This document shows, one piece after another, positions 1 to 13,572 of a DNA stretch of 64,000 nucleotides (position 1 is its first letter; each line of letters begins with the position of its first letter). Source of the stretch: Odiellus spinosus. Its lineage: Eukaryota; Arthropoda; Arachnida; Opiliones; Phalangiidae. The position numbers were made by a program, and so were the translations under genes. The DNA lies in NCBI GenBank assembly GCA_963920705.1, contig OY987233.1, forward strand, positions 14,309,459-14,373,458. Direction: 5' to 3'. The notes beneath the pieces were generated by a model. It made no database searches and had not been told where the DNA came from. It worked only from the letters and a program-made list of their open reading frames with translations.

Positions 1-271
1 TATTCATTGCGTTATTTAGTGGGTGAATATATATAGAACAATACCATGTGACGTCGCAAGGATAGTATAAAGGAAATATAAAGTTTTTGGGATTATTTTG
101 TTGCAGTTTAGTGTCCCTTTAGGAATTTTGTTTAAAATTAGTTTTATCATACTATTAAAACGCCATATTCAAAATTTTATACCTTTGCCGGTTTACCGCG
201 TTCTTAAGAATTTATTTTTGATAAAACTTAAATTTAATTATTAAATTCAATTATATGTTAAATACAAAATG

Positions 272-640
272 TTTAAAGTGATACTGTCACCATTTTCGAA
301 TGTATGTTGATTACATTTTTAGTTTATTATATTCAAAATTTTATACGTCTAATACTTAATGTGTAAGAAAGAAACATATTTCATTTCTGGAACGTAATTA
401 ACAGACAATTTCCATACGAAAGGTATGACTTTGGATTAAGTACTTTTACGAAAAAGACCGCGCGAAAACGACCTTGTCATGGTTGCCAGAGCGCGCGAGA
501 ATCAACTGTAGGCTCTACAATAGCGAAATCACGCGACCATATTGATGACGTAGTATTTATATTTTAAAATTTCGAAAATGTTAATTATAAAATATTTATT
601 TTTACTGTAGCGGTAATTTTTTCTATAGCATAGTGTTTTG
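272..640 (-). mobile_element. R1 dispersed repeat, copy 1
   Basis: Opens TTAAAGTGATACTGTCACC (about 272), then runs through TTCTGGAACGTAATTAAC, GACCGCGCGAAAACGACC, GCTCTACAATAGCGAAATCA and TGATGACGTAGTA. It is the reverse complement of the R1 copies at 43.6 and 51.5 kb and is truncated near 640. A further R1-like end fragment (about 140-215) sits just to its left. Confidence 0.8.
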
Positions 641-3600
641 AGTTCCTTGAGTCCCACCATATGGTGAAGTTTATTTACTAGACATGATGTTTAAGCCGGA
701 TCTAGTTTTGATTCAAGGGTTTTATATTTTTTTTAGCAACACTTCGTTCTTAAGTTGATAAATACCGGCCGCGGAGAATTGGATTTGTCACAAGTAAATC
801 TTGAGTTACGGTTTCAACAAAGTTTTAATTCTGAGTAATATTAGAAGGGTATTAGTTTTAAAGTTTGCAACACGTGGAAAACTTGAACTTGCTTTTAATA
901 TCCATTATTATTGGATTAGAAATAAAAAGTATTTTGCTTTCAATGGCATTGAAATTTTAAAATGAATTTGACACGTTTTTTCGAATTTCTATAAATCTAT
1001 ACTTAATTTCATTGAAACTTTAGAGTAGGAAAAGGGACATAAAAGGGTCGAATTGTCTTTGATAGTACTCTTATTTTAAGTTGAATTTTCATTTCATAAT
1101 CTATACAATTTCTCATTGTAACCTTATATAATAGGAGAAGAGAAATAGAAAGGTCTTGTAACCTTTGACAACACTATCGTCTTTAAGTTGATAAAAAGTT
1201 GGGAATATATCACGCGCGTGAATTCACGAGAATGATGATCTTGGTGTATAGTAGAGTTCGATTCAGTTTGAGTTAACAATACATGCGAAGTAAGGATTCA
1301 TTTTATTTGTAGTTATTTTCTTATTAAAGATAGGAGTATAGAATCGGGCTTGGTGTAAACTCAACCTGATTTTAAATATAAGATTCAAGCACGCGTTCCA
1401 TCACGAGCTTCGATCGAAATCAGTTTATGTTTAGCGCGCGATCGAAATGAAGGTTTGCTATGAATTCAAAGGTATGTTTTTATTAGAAATAGAAGGGAGG
1501 GCTAGCTTTGTACGCGCTGTGAACTCTGATTGATTATACTTGAATATGGTATAATATGTATAAGTTCTTCGTACCATAATCCACTTGAATCGACCACCTA
1601 AGCGATTTCAATGTTATTTCGCGCCAAATTTTCCCGCTCTTTCTCGCTCGCGCGCGCCAAGTTGTTAGAAACAGATGGCGCCTATTGTTGTTTCTCTCTC
1701 TCGGAAAGGATGGGAGAGGAAAATGTTTCCAAAAATATTATCTAACATTTTTTTTTTTTTTCATGGAAAAAGGGGTTCTTCTTATATAAGACTCTATTTC
1801 CTATGTTATACACCGAATAATGGTCTATACTTATCTTTAGAGAAAATCGTCGCCCCCCTACCAAGTTTCTGATTGGATAAGAAATAGGCAGAATTCTCCC
1901 ACAGTTTATATGATATTTGTTATTTTACAATCTTAGAAAGAACGGAATTTTGATAGGAAACTCGATTTTTAGATTAAAATGTTTTAAAATTACTTCGCGA
2001 TATTTAAAGATTAAATACATAATATTAATTATACTTTGCAAATGATTACCACGATTTTGAATCTCAAAACTATACCAACGTCTTGTATGATTTTAAATCA
2101 CAAATTAAGCTAATTTCTTATGAAATTTATCTTAATTTCAAATTAAACTCGGCAGATATGTATTTCAAAATAATGTAAAAATTTATTGGAAACACACATT
2201 AATTTATAATATCCTTACCTGCGTACGTCCGTAACGTATTCTAGAAAGTTCTAAAAGGTTTGGGGATTCTAGAGAGGTTTAGGATATTCTGGAAAATTCC
2301 GAAAATTTCTAGGAAATATTTGGAAAAAATCCAGAAAATTAATATTCGTGAATTTTCAAATTTTGAATTTTATGTCCCGTGATTTTTTTTCACGGATTTT
2401 TTTTCCTAGTTAAATATACAATTCAAAAGTTTACCATGATTAGAAATATCCAAATTATGCCACGACTTATAGAGTTTATCCAGTAAAAGTTGATGACCTA
2501 AAATTACCAATTTTCAAAATAATTAAGCCTTAGTTTCTTATCAATATGTTTAATTGAGTCAGATAGAGAATCTAGCTTTGAACGCGCTGTCAAGTGAGGT
2601 TGTTTTCTATGACATAGCTTAACTCTGGGTTTTAGTATATAAACTGTATAAGCAATGAAAAATCTTTTTATGAGAGTTTGTTGATTTCTTTTTTATTGCT
2701 GTTAGGGATGTATTGGGACGGGAGTGTCTAGCTCTTGAGCTTCTTTTAGGAGAAGCCATTTTTATCATCCGCTTCCGAAGTAATGATTACTGTTAGAAAG
2801 AACTATAGTATAAGAAAAAAAAAATACTATAAAGACTAAAAGAAAGATAATACCCAATGAGTCGATAAAGCGAGAATGTTTTAGATTAAATAAAATACAA
2901 GGAATTTCTTACTCAAGAATCAATTCACTGCTCGAAAATAGCAAATGCTTCTGAGAAAAAAAATTGATATTTCATTTATAGTATGAAATTTTTGGGGAAT
3001 TACCGCTTAATCTCATTGCTGACGACCATATTGGAGTTTTTGGGTGATGTTCAGCATTCACTGTACAAAAACAGACCAATATTGTCTCCTATAGCCCCCC
3101 CTGTAAGTTAGTTTCCTTTAAAAAATATTGGTATATTGAAAGGATTAGGAATTTTTCGTGACATTTTATTACTTTTATATTTTACATTTATTTAATTTAA
3201 GTTTTAATATTCCATATTTAATTTATTAGTTTTTACCTTTGTTTTAATTTATTAGTTTTGTTTTATCTTTTATCTTATTATTAATTTTATAATATTACCT
3301 TTATTCTATTTAGTTTTATTATATTATATATTTTATTACTTATTTTTAAACAAACCCATATTAAAATTTCAAGTTGATAACTTAAGAATAAATATTTTTA
3401 ATCAGTTATATAATCGTTAATATATGCACAAAATATATGCGTGTTTAATATTTTAAAATTCTTTCTAATTAGATATAATTTTTCTGATATTTTTGTTCAT
3501 GTTTTTGAGTCTGAATTTTGAGTCTGAATCGCGGAAATTAAATTTACAAATATTTAATTTCTAAGGATATTACGCGGTAATTCAAGATGGCAAAACTAAT

Positions 3601-6044
3601 TAATTTTATTTTAAAAATAACAATTTTCAAATTTGTAAAATGTACTTACAATACTTGATAACCCCCTTTAAAATTTAGTCACGTGGTTTGTCTAGGGATG
3701 GAATAGTTGTATATGATTTTATAGATCGATCTGTCCCTTCAGAGAGAATCAAATCGAATTTTTAAGAGGTGAGCTAACACACTGTGGCGCCATCTATATC
3801 GCTAGTGCGTAAACTCGATTATTGACTTTAAACTTCTTTCAAGATCGAAAAAGGTTCGATTTTATCTTTTTTTTTCCTTTGTTTTCGCTGTTTATATCAG
3901 AGTAAGATTGTAGCACGTACGAAGTTAAGGCCCATCGCGTCTTCAAATAACTGAAATTATAGAGATAAGGCTAGAATAGCTTCAAATAGGCGCTCCAAAC
4001 TTTAAGCCTTTGCTTCATGCACACGTAACCAATATTTGATTTTGTACTTTTCGATATATACTTGGTTTCGGTTTTCAGTTATCACCAGGTACTAACTTAG
4101 GATCCCTTTTAAATCTCTGTTGTTGAGGTACTAAGAAATAAAGGGGGTTAACCTTTGCACGAACTGTAAACTGGAATTGATATATACATTTTCAAGTCCC
4201 GAGCGTTGGAGCGCGCGCCATGTCACGAGCTTCTTCGTATGTTTTTAATCAGTTTTGGCTTTCAGCACGCACGATGCTTAGCTACCTTTATTATCCTTGT
4301 TTTATGTACAAAGATATTAAGGGCAACAATACCTTAAACTTAACTGAAACATTAAACTGATTCGTACAATATTTTTGTACGTGCAGAATACTGTAATGAA
4401 TCTAGAACTAACGCGTACTAATATACAATGTTAAATCTCTATAGAGTGAAAGTAGTTCGACTCAAAGTAATCGAGTTACGATGTAGTTCTCGAGTTTGAT
4501 TTTCGGGTTAGAAAAGTTTTTGTTTGAAATCGAATCTTTTTCTAATCCTAAGAATCAACAAAGGTTTAGGCACTGGAACGTTTGAGTGGCATCTCTATCA
4601 TATGGTTTTAGTTTCAGTTGCAGAATTCAATGAATGTAATGCTAACTCTTTTAATAATTATAATTACAATATAAAAAATAAATTTTAATAATAATTTTAT
4701 ATACCCTATTTAAATTTAATTATTTTAAATATCATAAAATTGGTCTAATTTCAAGTACGTCATTCTATTAAATTTAAAATAATAATTTATTAATCAATTA
4801 CAATTTAATAATTTATAATTAATATATTGATAATATAAAAAATATTTTTTGCCGTATTTAAATCTAATTATTTTAAATCAATTTAAATAATATTAGTGAA
4901 ATTTCAGGTCCGTCATAATTCTATTAAATTTAAAATTAATATACTTACACCTTAATATAAATATTTCAATATTTAAATTTTATAAGCCAATCACAAGATT
5001 ATAGAAATAATTATTTTTTTATGCAAATTAAATTTATTCTAAGTTTATAGTTACGTTTGTTAATTGTATTTAATTTAGTCAACACTTAGTCCTATAAATT
5101 TATTTAAAAAGATTAAGCTAATATTCTAATAAAAATCTATATATTTAATTAAAATTAAACTTAACTGAAGATTACAACAGTGTTTATAATTTTAAATAAC
5201 CCTTCAAGCATATTTATTTTTATTATTATCTACAAGCGCAATGACATGTAATTAAATTGATGATAAGTAAATCTACTAAAATTAGCATAAAATTTGCATA
5301 ATTCAACTTTTATCTATAAATCCGTCTTGTAGTTTAAATAATTATATCCTTTTAGTGATATTTTGTTCGTGGTTTTTATTTCCAATGGAACAATGGCTTC
5401 CGAGATTTACAATCTGTCTTATTTCCTTAGTAATTAACTATTAATTAATTTTAATGATCGGTCTCGGCCCTAATGAGTTTTTTCAGGTTGCATTTTTTTT
5501 ATTCAAAGGTCTTCGGGAATGGGCTAATGCTTCATTTTTCTTTCCCGATGTTAATTTGCATAAAATTATGATAATGTCCAATGGAATAAGGGTCGATAAA
5601 CAACCAAATATTACCTGAGGGCCAAAAATGAATTTTTTCGTGCCAGCTGCAACGTACAGATTAATTTGAAATTTTCTTTATCTGGAATTTTTAATAACTA
5701 TAATATTTATAATATAAAAAATCCGAGTTATATTATCTAAGATTAAACTTAAATTTAATTATATATTAAATACAAAAATGATTACTAAAGATTAAACTTT
5801 TAATTAAATTATATAATATATTAAAACCAAAAAATATTATTTCAGATTAAACTTAAATTTAATTATATATATCAAAAACAAAAAAAATTGTTTTAGATTA
5901 AACCTAAATTATATAAAATTCATTTTTTTATTTTATCTTTTATCTTAACCCGCGCAGCTTCCGCTTGATCCCATTAATTACAATATTACAACACTTAGAT
6001 TACTCTACAAAAATCAGTTTCCAAAGGAAATTAGTTTTATTAAA
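641..6044. other. Non-coding AT-rich region
   Basis: No gene recognised. It holds scattered copies of the CTTTGTACGCGCTGTGAAC-type motif (about 1505, 2573, 4150, 4255), a diverged HSE-like repeat at 2221-2340, AT-rich low-complexity DNA at 3100-3500, and diverged tandem AT-rich units at 4620-5000 and 5690-5940 (TTAAATTTAATTATAT core). The 65-aa frame at 1675-1872 has no protein character. Confidence 0.6.
2221..2340 (+). repeat. HSE-like dispersed repeat, copy 1
   Basis: Opens GCGTACGTCCGTAAC and continues with TTCTAGAAAGTTCT and further TTCTAGAG/GAAAATTC blocks, that is, inverted GAA/TTC pentamers. It shares its opening with the copy at 61.8 kb, so the two are related rather than chance. Confidence 0.6.
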
Positions 6045-6250
6045 TTAAAGTGAGGCTATCACCATTTTATTTTTAGTTTTATCATACTTTTAACACGACA
6101 TATTCAAAATTTTATACTTCTTGGTTCTTAAGAAGCTTACAATAGCGAAATCACGCGAACATAGTGCGATGACGTAGTATTGCGGGTAATTTTATTCTAA
6201 AATTTTGAAATGGCGAGTATAAATTACGTATTTTTACTGTTTCTATATGT
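6045..6250 (-). mobile_element. R1 dispersed repeat, copy 2 (internally deleted)
   Basis: Starts TTAAAGTGAGGCTATCACC, jumps at about 6135 from the terminal part directly to ACAATAGCGAAATCACGCGA, and ends in TATTTTTACTG. The middle (GTACTTTTACGAAAAAGACC part) is missing. Confidence 0.75.
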
Positions 6251-7236
6251 TTTCAATGACATATGTATGATTAGTCCTAAATCTGAACGCTTCTATTTCT
6301 GAGCACTTTCATTTAAAAATGTATAACTTAACTTTGGTTGAGTCTATTTAAAGATGGAAGAGCTCATTTGGTAGATTAAGAATGGGGCCATTCGCGGAAC
6401 ACGGCTTCAACACTCTAGGAAAAGACTATAATTTAAAAACAGGGGTTGTTCAGAAATGGAATCGGAGCGTTCACAATTAGAATCGTTCGTTCAGAAATAA
6501 GAGTTGCTACTGCCTACTTTAAAACCTCGTCCGCGTCGAAAGTACGCGTCATGGAATGATGAAAACCAGCGCAACGGGTCCCCAACTATTCAAACTTGAT
6601 ATTAGATTCTTAACTTCGTCGCTAAAAATTCCATAGCAAACGAGATCTCGGATTTCTTAAGCGTTCAGAGATAGGCCATCCTATATCTTGTATATATTTT
6701 AAATCGTTTTTTAACAATCTCTCTGAATATGCTACTTCATTTCCAGCCTCACTTCAAACTTTACCAAAAATTTCTTAAAATCTAGGAGGGATGTTTATAG
6801 GATAGACAATTTTCAATGATATGCATTATATATTACGTAGCTAGAAGAAATTAAAAAAGCATGACTTGAAACCTGCAAGATTTCTATAATAATGTATTTA
6901 AATGACGCAGTATCACTTGACTCTAAAATACGTTTCAATAAATTGGCAATCCATCCTTCGACAGTGCTGTCAAGGTATATGATACCTTAACTATATTTAA
7001 TCCACTCTAAGGGAGGGTTCTCAATTGGTCCTTGGCCTTTTCGCACCTTCATAACTATTTTTTTTTTCTCTTTTTCAATCTAAGCCCACCCTAACGTGAT
7101 AGCCCGAGGGATATCGTCATGGGATAATGTAACGTTATATCTAGTGTTCGTTTCAATGTTTAAATAACCCTAGAAACAATTAAATAAATTCATGACGAAT
7201 TTAATATTAATTTGTTATTAAATATATTTAAACTTC
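6251..7236. other. Non-coding region
   Basis: No gene, tandem array or recognised repeat of note. Mixed AT-rich sequence with a polyT run near 7060. Confidence 0.5.
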
Positions 7237-7510
7237 AAATGGAAATTGAGTAACATTTTCGGAATGATCGTTAAAAAACGATTCAAAATATCTATACATA
7301 TGTCATAGAACAAAATTACCGTGACAGTAAAAATACATATTTTATAATCGCGATTTTCGATATTTTTAAAAATTCCCCGCAATACTACGTCATCCCTATG
7401 GTCGCGTGTTTTCGCTATTGTAGAGCCTCGCGTTCTGGTACCTGTGATAAGATGGCTTTCGCGCGGTCTTTTTCGTAAAAGTACTTAATCCAGATCTGAA
7501 TTTAGGTTAA
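7237..7510 (+). mobile_element. R1 dispersed repeat, copy 3
   Basis: Runs from CAAATGGAAATTGAGTAAC through TCATAGAACAAAATTACCGT, TTCGCTATTGTAGAGCC and TCTTTTTCGTAAAAGTACTT. Both TTAA ends appear lost. Confidence 0.8.
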
Positions 7511-8084
7511 AATCCGCTAAAAAACTGGATGGGTTTCAAATTGTTCTTATCGGCGAATGAATAACTCGTATTACTTGTATCAATTTCCTATAACAACTAA
7601 GTATAGGAATAAAAGGTTTGCCATTACATTCGAGGATACGTTAACTCGAATAAGAAATGGATATTTTTTCGCGAATGTATAATATCTGATTGACATTCAC
7701 GATGGTCTATATTCAATTAACAAAAGTTATAAGAATTCCGAGCACACAGTCTCAGTTTAATTATTATTAATAATGTCTGAATTTTGTAAATTTATGGAAG
7801 CCCCCCTCAGTTAGCTAGAATCGAGTCATGCGCGCCCGTGAAATGATTATTAGTTTAGGTTGAAAAATCGCCTGTGCAAATATATATAACGGAGTATAGT
7901 GCGCAAATAAAGTATAAAACTTCACTTCAGTACATTTTTCCTCCTCTAGAGCTCCTTTCATCACTCTACTTCTAGGTATAGAACGCCAGAGCTCATTACC
8001 CGATAGCTTAGCAATTAGCGCAACATGCTACCCCTCCGCTCCCCCCGATCCAATCCCTCTTATTCCCTTCTCCAATTCTCATAT
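7511..8084. other. Non-coding region
   Basis: Nothing recognised; leads into the TTTCCCGCC-rich block. The frame at 8008-8193 (minus) overlaps that block and is not a gene. Confidence 0.5.
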
Positions 8085-8800
8085 ATATACTTTCCCGCCA
8101 AAATGAATACCCTTTCCCGCCAAAATAGTAAAAGCATAAATGACAAGGAGAAATAAAAGCACGTGTAGCCCGATAGATTTGACTTTCCCGCAAATTTATC
8201 CATTCCAGTTAAAATAGTATAGTATAACGGTAGGAAGGATTGATATATCTCGCGTCACAAGTTCGCGACTCCTTTTTTGATTTCCCGCCAAAATTTCCCC
8301 TTTCCCGCCAAAATAATAATGAAGAAAGCTGAAAGGAGATATCTCTCGCCAACTTTTAACTTTTCCCGTCAAAATAGTAAGAGAATGGCGTAAAGATTTA
8401 GCTTGCGCGTTATATTATAACTTTCCCGCCAAATTATAAAGAGAATAGAGGGGAAATAATTCTCGCGCGCTTTATACCCCTTCTTTCTGACTTTTCCGCC
8501 AAATCCTCCTCTTTTCCCGCCAAATTGTATAGAGAATGGCTAGGAATTAAAGCTCGCGCGCTTTATACCCCTTCTTTATAACTTTCCCGCCAAATAGTAA
8601 ACAGAGCAGCGTGGAAATAAAGCTCGCGCGCTTTATACCCCTTCTTTCTAACTTTCCCGCCAAATCTTTCTCATTTCCCGCCAAATCTTTCTCATTTCCC
8701 GCCAAATAGTAAACAGAATGGCGAGGAAATAAAGCTCGCGCGCTTTATACCCCTTCTTTCTAACTTTCCCGCCAAATATTCCCCCTTTCCCGCCATTATA
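8085..8800 (+). repeat. TTTCCCGCCAAA-rich repeat cluster (E2F-like sites)
   Basis: About 15 copies of TTTCCCGCCAAA or near-variants (for example near 8091, 8111, 8280, 8300, 8421, 8512, 8582, 8652, 8672, 8694, 8765, 8785). Four later copies are embedded in a longer unit with CGCGCGCTTTATACCCCTTC (about 8466, 8557, 8627, 8738). The motif equals the known E2F/DP consensus TTTSSCGC. This may be a degenerate minisatellite or a real multi-site regulatory region; no gene is recognised next to it. A CG-rich TATATAAAATCCCACGCGCG stretch follows at about 8890. Confidence 0.75.
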
Positions 8801-9330
8801 ATAAAGGGAAAACTGCTATCAGGGTATATATATATGTCGCTCGTGCAAACATCTCACGCGCCATGCAATCTCCACTCCACTTCCACCCTATATAAAATCC
8901 CACGCGCGCGATCTCTCTCGCGCGCCACCCACTTTATTCAAATCCCATCTCTCCCATTTTCTCCCGTCTTTTAAAGCGCGAGACATTCAACAAGGCAGAA
9001 TACATCAACTCCTTGGCAACCTCTTTTACCGCCCCACTCCATCCCTTCGCCCCGTTTTAAGATTGTAAGACAATGGGTTTGAGCTTCCCACGTGACATCT
9101 CCCACCCACATTTCTTAACTTTAAAAGCTAAAGGTTTCTCACTAATTAAAATCAAAAAGAACAATTCGGAACAATTCATAGACTTCTAAGAAAATTTAAA
9201 TTCTAATAAACCGTCTGCTTTATATATTAAAGAAAAAAGGAACAGTGAAATGAAAATATTTTTAATTTAATTTCTTTGATAAGCATAACATTTGTTATTT
9301 AATGAGAAAATGCAAGATGACAAAAATTAT
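8801..9330. other. Non-coding region after the E2F-like cluster
   Basis: Contains TATATAAAA at about 8890 and CG-rich runs, resembling a core promoter, but no open frame follows. Then AT-rich unique sequence. Confidence 0.35.
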
Positions 9331-9710
9331 TTTCTTTGGAAGATTCCTTATTATTTAAATAAAATTAATCCACTTGTTTTTAACTACCTGGGAAAATAGG
9401 CTTAGCGCGGATCCATGGAATGTTTAATATCTCGTCATTAAGGTGTCTACGACCAACGAGCAAAAGTGCGGTCCTTTTTAAACCTAATTTGAAACTTAGA
9501 TTACAGTCGGAATAAAACCTGCGCGAGTCGCTACGTGATTGGCCGGAGACCCGTTTTAGAGATGCGAAATTCTCCGTTGATCTTTGTTAAGCCTACTTTC
9601 TTCGTCAGCTAAAAATTCATTCCTATTTTAATACTTGTTTGTAATTTTTGTTACTATTGGATATGGAATTTACTATAACTTAATATTGCGTTTCATTCTC
9701 CCTTTAAAAT
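9331..9710. mobile_element. F1 foldback MITE, degraded copy
   Basis: Shares AATAGGCTTAGCGCGGATCC, the two inner arms with ACGACCAACGAG and a long inverted layout with the copies at 35.1 and 42.5 kb, and ends CATTCTCCCTTTAA near 9706. Arms are diverged. Confidence 0.55.
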
Positions 9711-10631
9711 AAAATGCTGAAAGAAAGAGACAGTGACATGAATTAAACTTTAATTAAAATTTTCTATTTTTGAATTTTATTATAATGTGCCTTGGTAAAG
9801 TTCTAAAGCAGAGGCTTAACTTTAAGCCTTTAGATTTAGTGAAAAATAAAGATATAATTAGAATTTTTCTTAAAGGAAACTTCCCATTTACTGCGGAGTT
9901 TAATTGTTTCGGAATACAGAAGCCCTAAGAATTAAACGAAAAATAATCTTCAAATTAATAAGACAAAATGTAGTAAAGAGGCTACCTCATGTTTCAGAAT
10001 TTAAAGGGAAGGAGACACCAATATTTGAAGCTTTTTTAAATATATTTCAAAATTTTCCTAGATTAAAATTAGAATTTAATATATTTTAAAAATTAAAATC
10101 ACCATTTTTATTCGAATGCGCTGTTGATTAAGGCTGGAATACGTAATGTGATTGGTCGAATTTTCCCAATTCAAATTTTACCAAACCTAAGACATTAATT
10201 TAAACACCATAAACGTGTCTAAAAATTGTTTGGATAAATTGTTTAAAGGGCTTAGGTTCTTTTCTCTATCTCGTTTAAATGTAAAATGGATAAGTTAGTT
10301 TAAAACTATAACAATATTAGAATGAATCTCCAATTTTATCGAAAAGTCGTTTATAGTATGGGAGTTAGGATCATTCTTGGGTTGTAATTGGATATAGAGC
10401 TATTAAGTATTGCGAAGTACCAATTTGTTTTTAAGTGATTACTCCCGAATGTTAATTCGTCGAATTGTTAATTAGTTCCATCGCCATTTATTTGGCACAT
10501 GCTCCGATTGACCTAGGCTTAACTCGCAGTCTTCGTTGTTAATTTTCCTTTTTTCGAATTTCTATTATTTTATTCGTAACAAAAGGAATGAACCAATCAT
10601 TTGGTTGTATATTGGTTGCAGTCTTAAAATG
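9711..10631. other. Non-coding region with an F2-like fragment
   Basis: About 10150-10240 contains TTCAAATTTTACCAAACC and TTTAAACACCATAAACGTG, related to the foldback repeat at 59.4 kb. The frame 9904-10089 does not resemble a gene. Confidence 0.45.
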
Positions 10632-10962
10632 GTTGTCTAGGTTTCGATAGGAAATAATAGGGCTATGAGAATTTACTATATCAAATGATTGGTCTAGATA
10701 GAAAATAACTTTGCTCTAGATTCATAGAAAAATAATTTTGGTCTAGATTCGATAGAAAACAATTTTGGTCTAGATTATATTGAAATATAATTTTGGTCTA
10801 GATTCTATAGAAAAATTATGGTCTAGATTCGATAGAAAAATAATTATGGTCTAGCTTCTATAGAAAAATAATTTTGGTCTAGCTTCTACAGAAAAATAAT
10901 TTTGGTCTAGCTTCTACAGAAAAATAATTTCTGGTCTAGATTCTATTGAAAAATAATTTGTT
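10632..10962 (+). repeat. Tandem array, about 30-bp unit with TTTTGGTCTAGATTC
   Basis: About ten imperfect copies of a unit containing GGTCTAGATTCTATAGAAAA. It adjoins the next, different array directly. Confidence 0.8.
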
Positions 10963-10966
10963 TAAA

Positions 10967-11385
10967 AAAATACCAATATATTTAAGAAAAATCAAAATTA
11001 TAGCCAATTATATATTTAAGAAAAATCAAAATTATAGCCAATATATTTAAGAAAAATCAAAATTAAAGCCAATATATTTAAGAAAAATCAAAATTATAGC
11101 CAATATATTTAAGAAAAATCAAAATTATAGCCAATATATTTAAGAAAAATCAAAATTATAGCCAATATATTTAAGAAAAATCAAAATTATAGCCAATATA
11201 TTTAAGAAAAATCAAAATTATAGCCAATATATTTAAGAAAAATCAAAATTATAGCCAATATATTTAAGAAAAATCACAATTATAGCCAAAATATATTTAA
11301 GAAAAATAACATTATAGCTAAATAAAATTATACCCAATATGTTTAAAAATTAATTACAGCCAATATATTTAAGAAAAATTATTTA
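10967..11385 (+). repeat. Tandem array, 31-bp unit with AATTATAGCCAATATATTT
   Basis: About 12-13 copies. The central ones are nearly identical and the edges diverged (terminal copies lose or gain a few bases). Confidence 0.85.
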
Positions 11386-12749
11386 GAAAAAACAATTCAG
11401 TTACAGTACAACATTTATGAATTACCCCATGATATAAATTTTAATTGCAATCGTCATCAATTAGAGATACGACTAGAATATAATATTTTTTAGGGTATCT
11501 AGGGGTCGGCCCCCCTTTTGGCCACGCAGGCAGCTAGTATACCCCATGTCGGGTATCACGGCGTCAAATCTTATTCATTTGCCTCGCTAATTATCCGCCA
11601 TTTGCATCGCTAGGGGAAACTAAACTTAGGCCCCCGTATATATAGGCTTAGTAGAATTAGCGCCAAAAACCCCCTTCGTTAGGAGAAAATCGCGGGAAAT
11701 ATTTCGAGCTGAGCTCGTCAGCTCTAGCGCGATGCAAAAATATTTTTGGCGCGAAGGGCAGAATGGTATTCTTCATTTTTATCCCCGAGAAACGTATGTC
11801 GCACGCGCCAGTCAAATATAATTTAATTTCAACGTGAGTTTGTAGCGTATACGAAGCCTTTTAACCCTGATATCATAATTGTTTCCTTGATAGAAATATA
11901 TGAGAGAAATACGCCTTGCACGCGCTACCAAATCAAATTGAAATTTAACTTATTTATTTCAATTAAACTCTTTATCACTATTAAAGGCAGCCAGACCTTG
12001 TTCCTTCTCATCTTATTTTACAAATAATATATATTATTTATATATTATTCCTAAGCGCCCGCTCATTCCAATTATAGGCGCGTGCTAACATACTTTAAAA
12101 ACAATCTAAGTTAACAGTAGGTACAAGCTTGCTTTAATTCTATCTCTAATGGAGATAGTTAAGCTGGCGTAGAGTTGTACGCGCTGCAAAGTTAAATTGA
12201 CTCGCACTATATTAAATCACAATCTTATAAAGCAATTTATTTTATTAGTTTAAAATGCGTGTTTAACTTGATTTTTAAATTGTTTCTAAGGTTGTAAAGG
12301 TGTATATAATATTTTCCCCTTCTTAAAGCTGGCTGGGGTTACCATGGAAACCAAATTTCTCCTTATAAAACTTTCCTCGCTTTTAAAAGTTCAAATCAAT
12401 TTGATTTTTCAACACGTGTCAATGTTAAAGTTAAGGTTTTAAATATATAGGAGTAAGATATATTTGGTTCTAGTTTTGTACGTAATGAAAATTCAGTTTG
12501 AATATATGATCAGCCTACCCCCTTATGAGTATGAATTCAATTCCCACAAGTTCTCATTTAAAATCAAAAGACTAGAAAATGAGAAAGACACAGAGGAAGG
12601 AGTTTTTGGACTAAATTACTGACTAATTAGACTTATAGCTTAGAAAAAGCTTAACAATTTTATACTGAAACCTAGCTGAAAATAATCCTCCCTTCATTTC
12701 TAGTTACATTGGCATTCGTAAAGGGTGAATAAACTCAAATAGGTCATTT
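11386..12749. other. Non-coding region with GCGCTG-motif copies
   Basis: No gene recognised. It includes CG-richer sequence at 11500-11830 and copies of the CTTGCACGCGCTACC / GTTGTACGCGCTGCAAAG motif near 11912 and 12175. Confidence 0.5.
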
Positions 12750-13096
12750 TTTATTCTGATATATGACGTAGTTTATTTCTGGAACGTAATTAACGATTAT
12801 TTTCGTACGAAGATAGTTGACTTTCTGGATTAAGTACTTTTACGAAAAAGACCGCGCGAAACTGACCTTATAATTGGTGCCAGAACGCGTGAGAATCAAC
12901 TGTAGGCTCTACAATAGCGAAATCACGCGACCATAGTGATGACGTAGTATCGCGGTGAATTTTTGTTTTAAAAATTTCGGAAATGGCGATTATAAAATAT
13001 TTAATTTTACTGTCTCGGTAATTTTGTTCTATGACATATGCATATATTTTTAATAGTTTTTTAACAAAATTTTCGAAAATGGTACTCACTTTATTA
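12750..13096 (-). mobile_element. R1 dispersed repeat, copy 4
   Basis: Minus-orientation copy from ATATGACGTAGTTTATTTCT through GTACTTTTACGAAAAAGACC and ATCACGCGACCATAGTGATG to AAATTTTCGAAAATGGTAC. A 73-aa frame inside is a by-product of the repeat. Confidence 0.85.
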
Positions 13097-13572
13097 TTTG
13101 TGTGAAATTTTATGGATTAGGCCTATTCATTCTCCCTTTTTCGAATTTATCAAGGGTTAGGGTTAACTCTTTGACGTCTCATGATGAAATGCGTATAGAT
13201 GACTCGATTTTTTTATGGTATGGGAATTGAAATTACATACGTGATAAATCTACTTAATGATGTATTCTGAAAGCTTACAGATTTGTATAATATTTTCTTA
13301 TTATTTGTGAAATATGTCAAATATCATTGGCTTATTATTGACAAATATAAGACAGTTTTTGTCATCATTCTGTCCTTGCCATATGTATGGAATTCAAATA
13401 ATGACGCAATAATTAAAATTATAAAATGAGAATAATTTATATACATTTCATCATACCTTTAAACAATTTATATAATTTAATTTACTTAGACATTAAAATT
13501 ACCATGGTAATAATGGTAGTGTATAATTGCTTTAAATTGTTGATTTTTGCCTCATCGTGGTATAAAATTTAA

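Noticed and set aside
12868..13089. A recurring peptide (YVIEQNYRDSK) in frames at 12.9 and 43.6 kb
   Set aside because: It is the translation of the R1 repeat core, with frames broken differently in other copies, so it is not a conserved protein.
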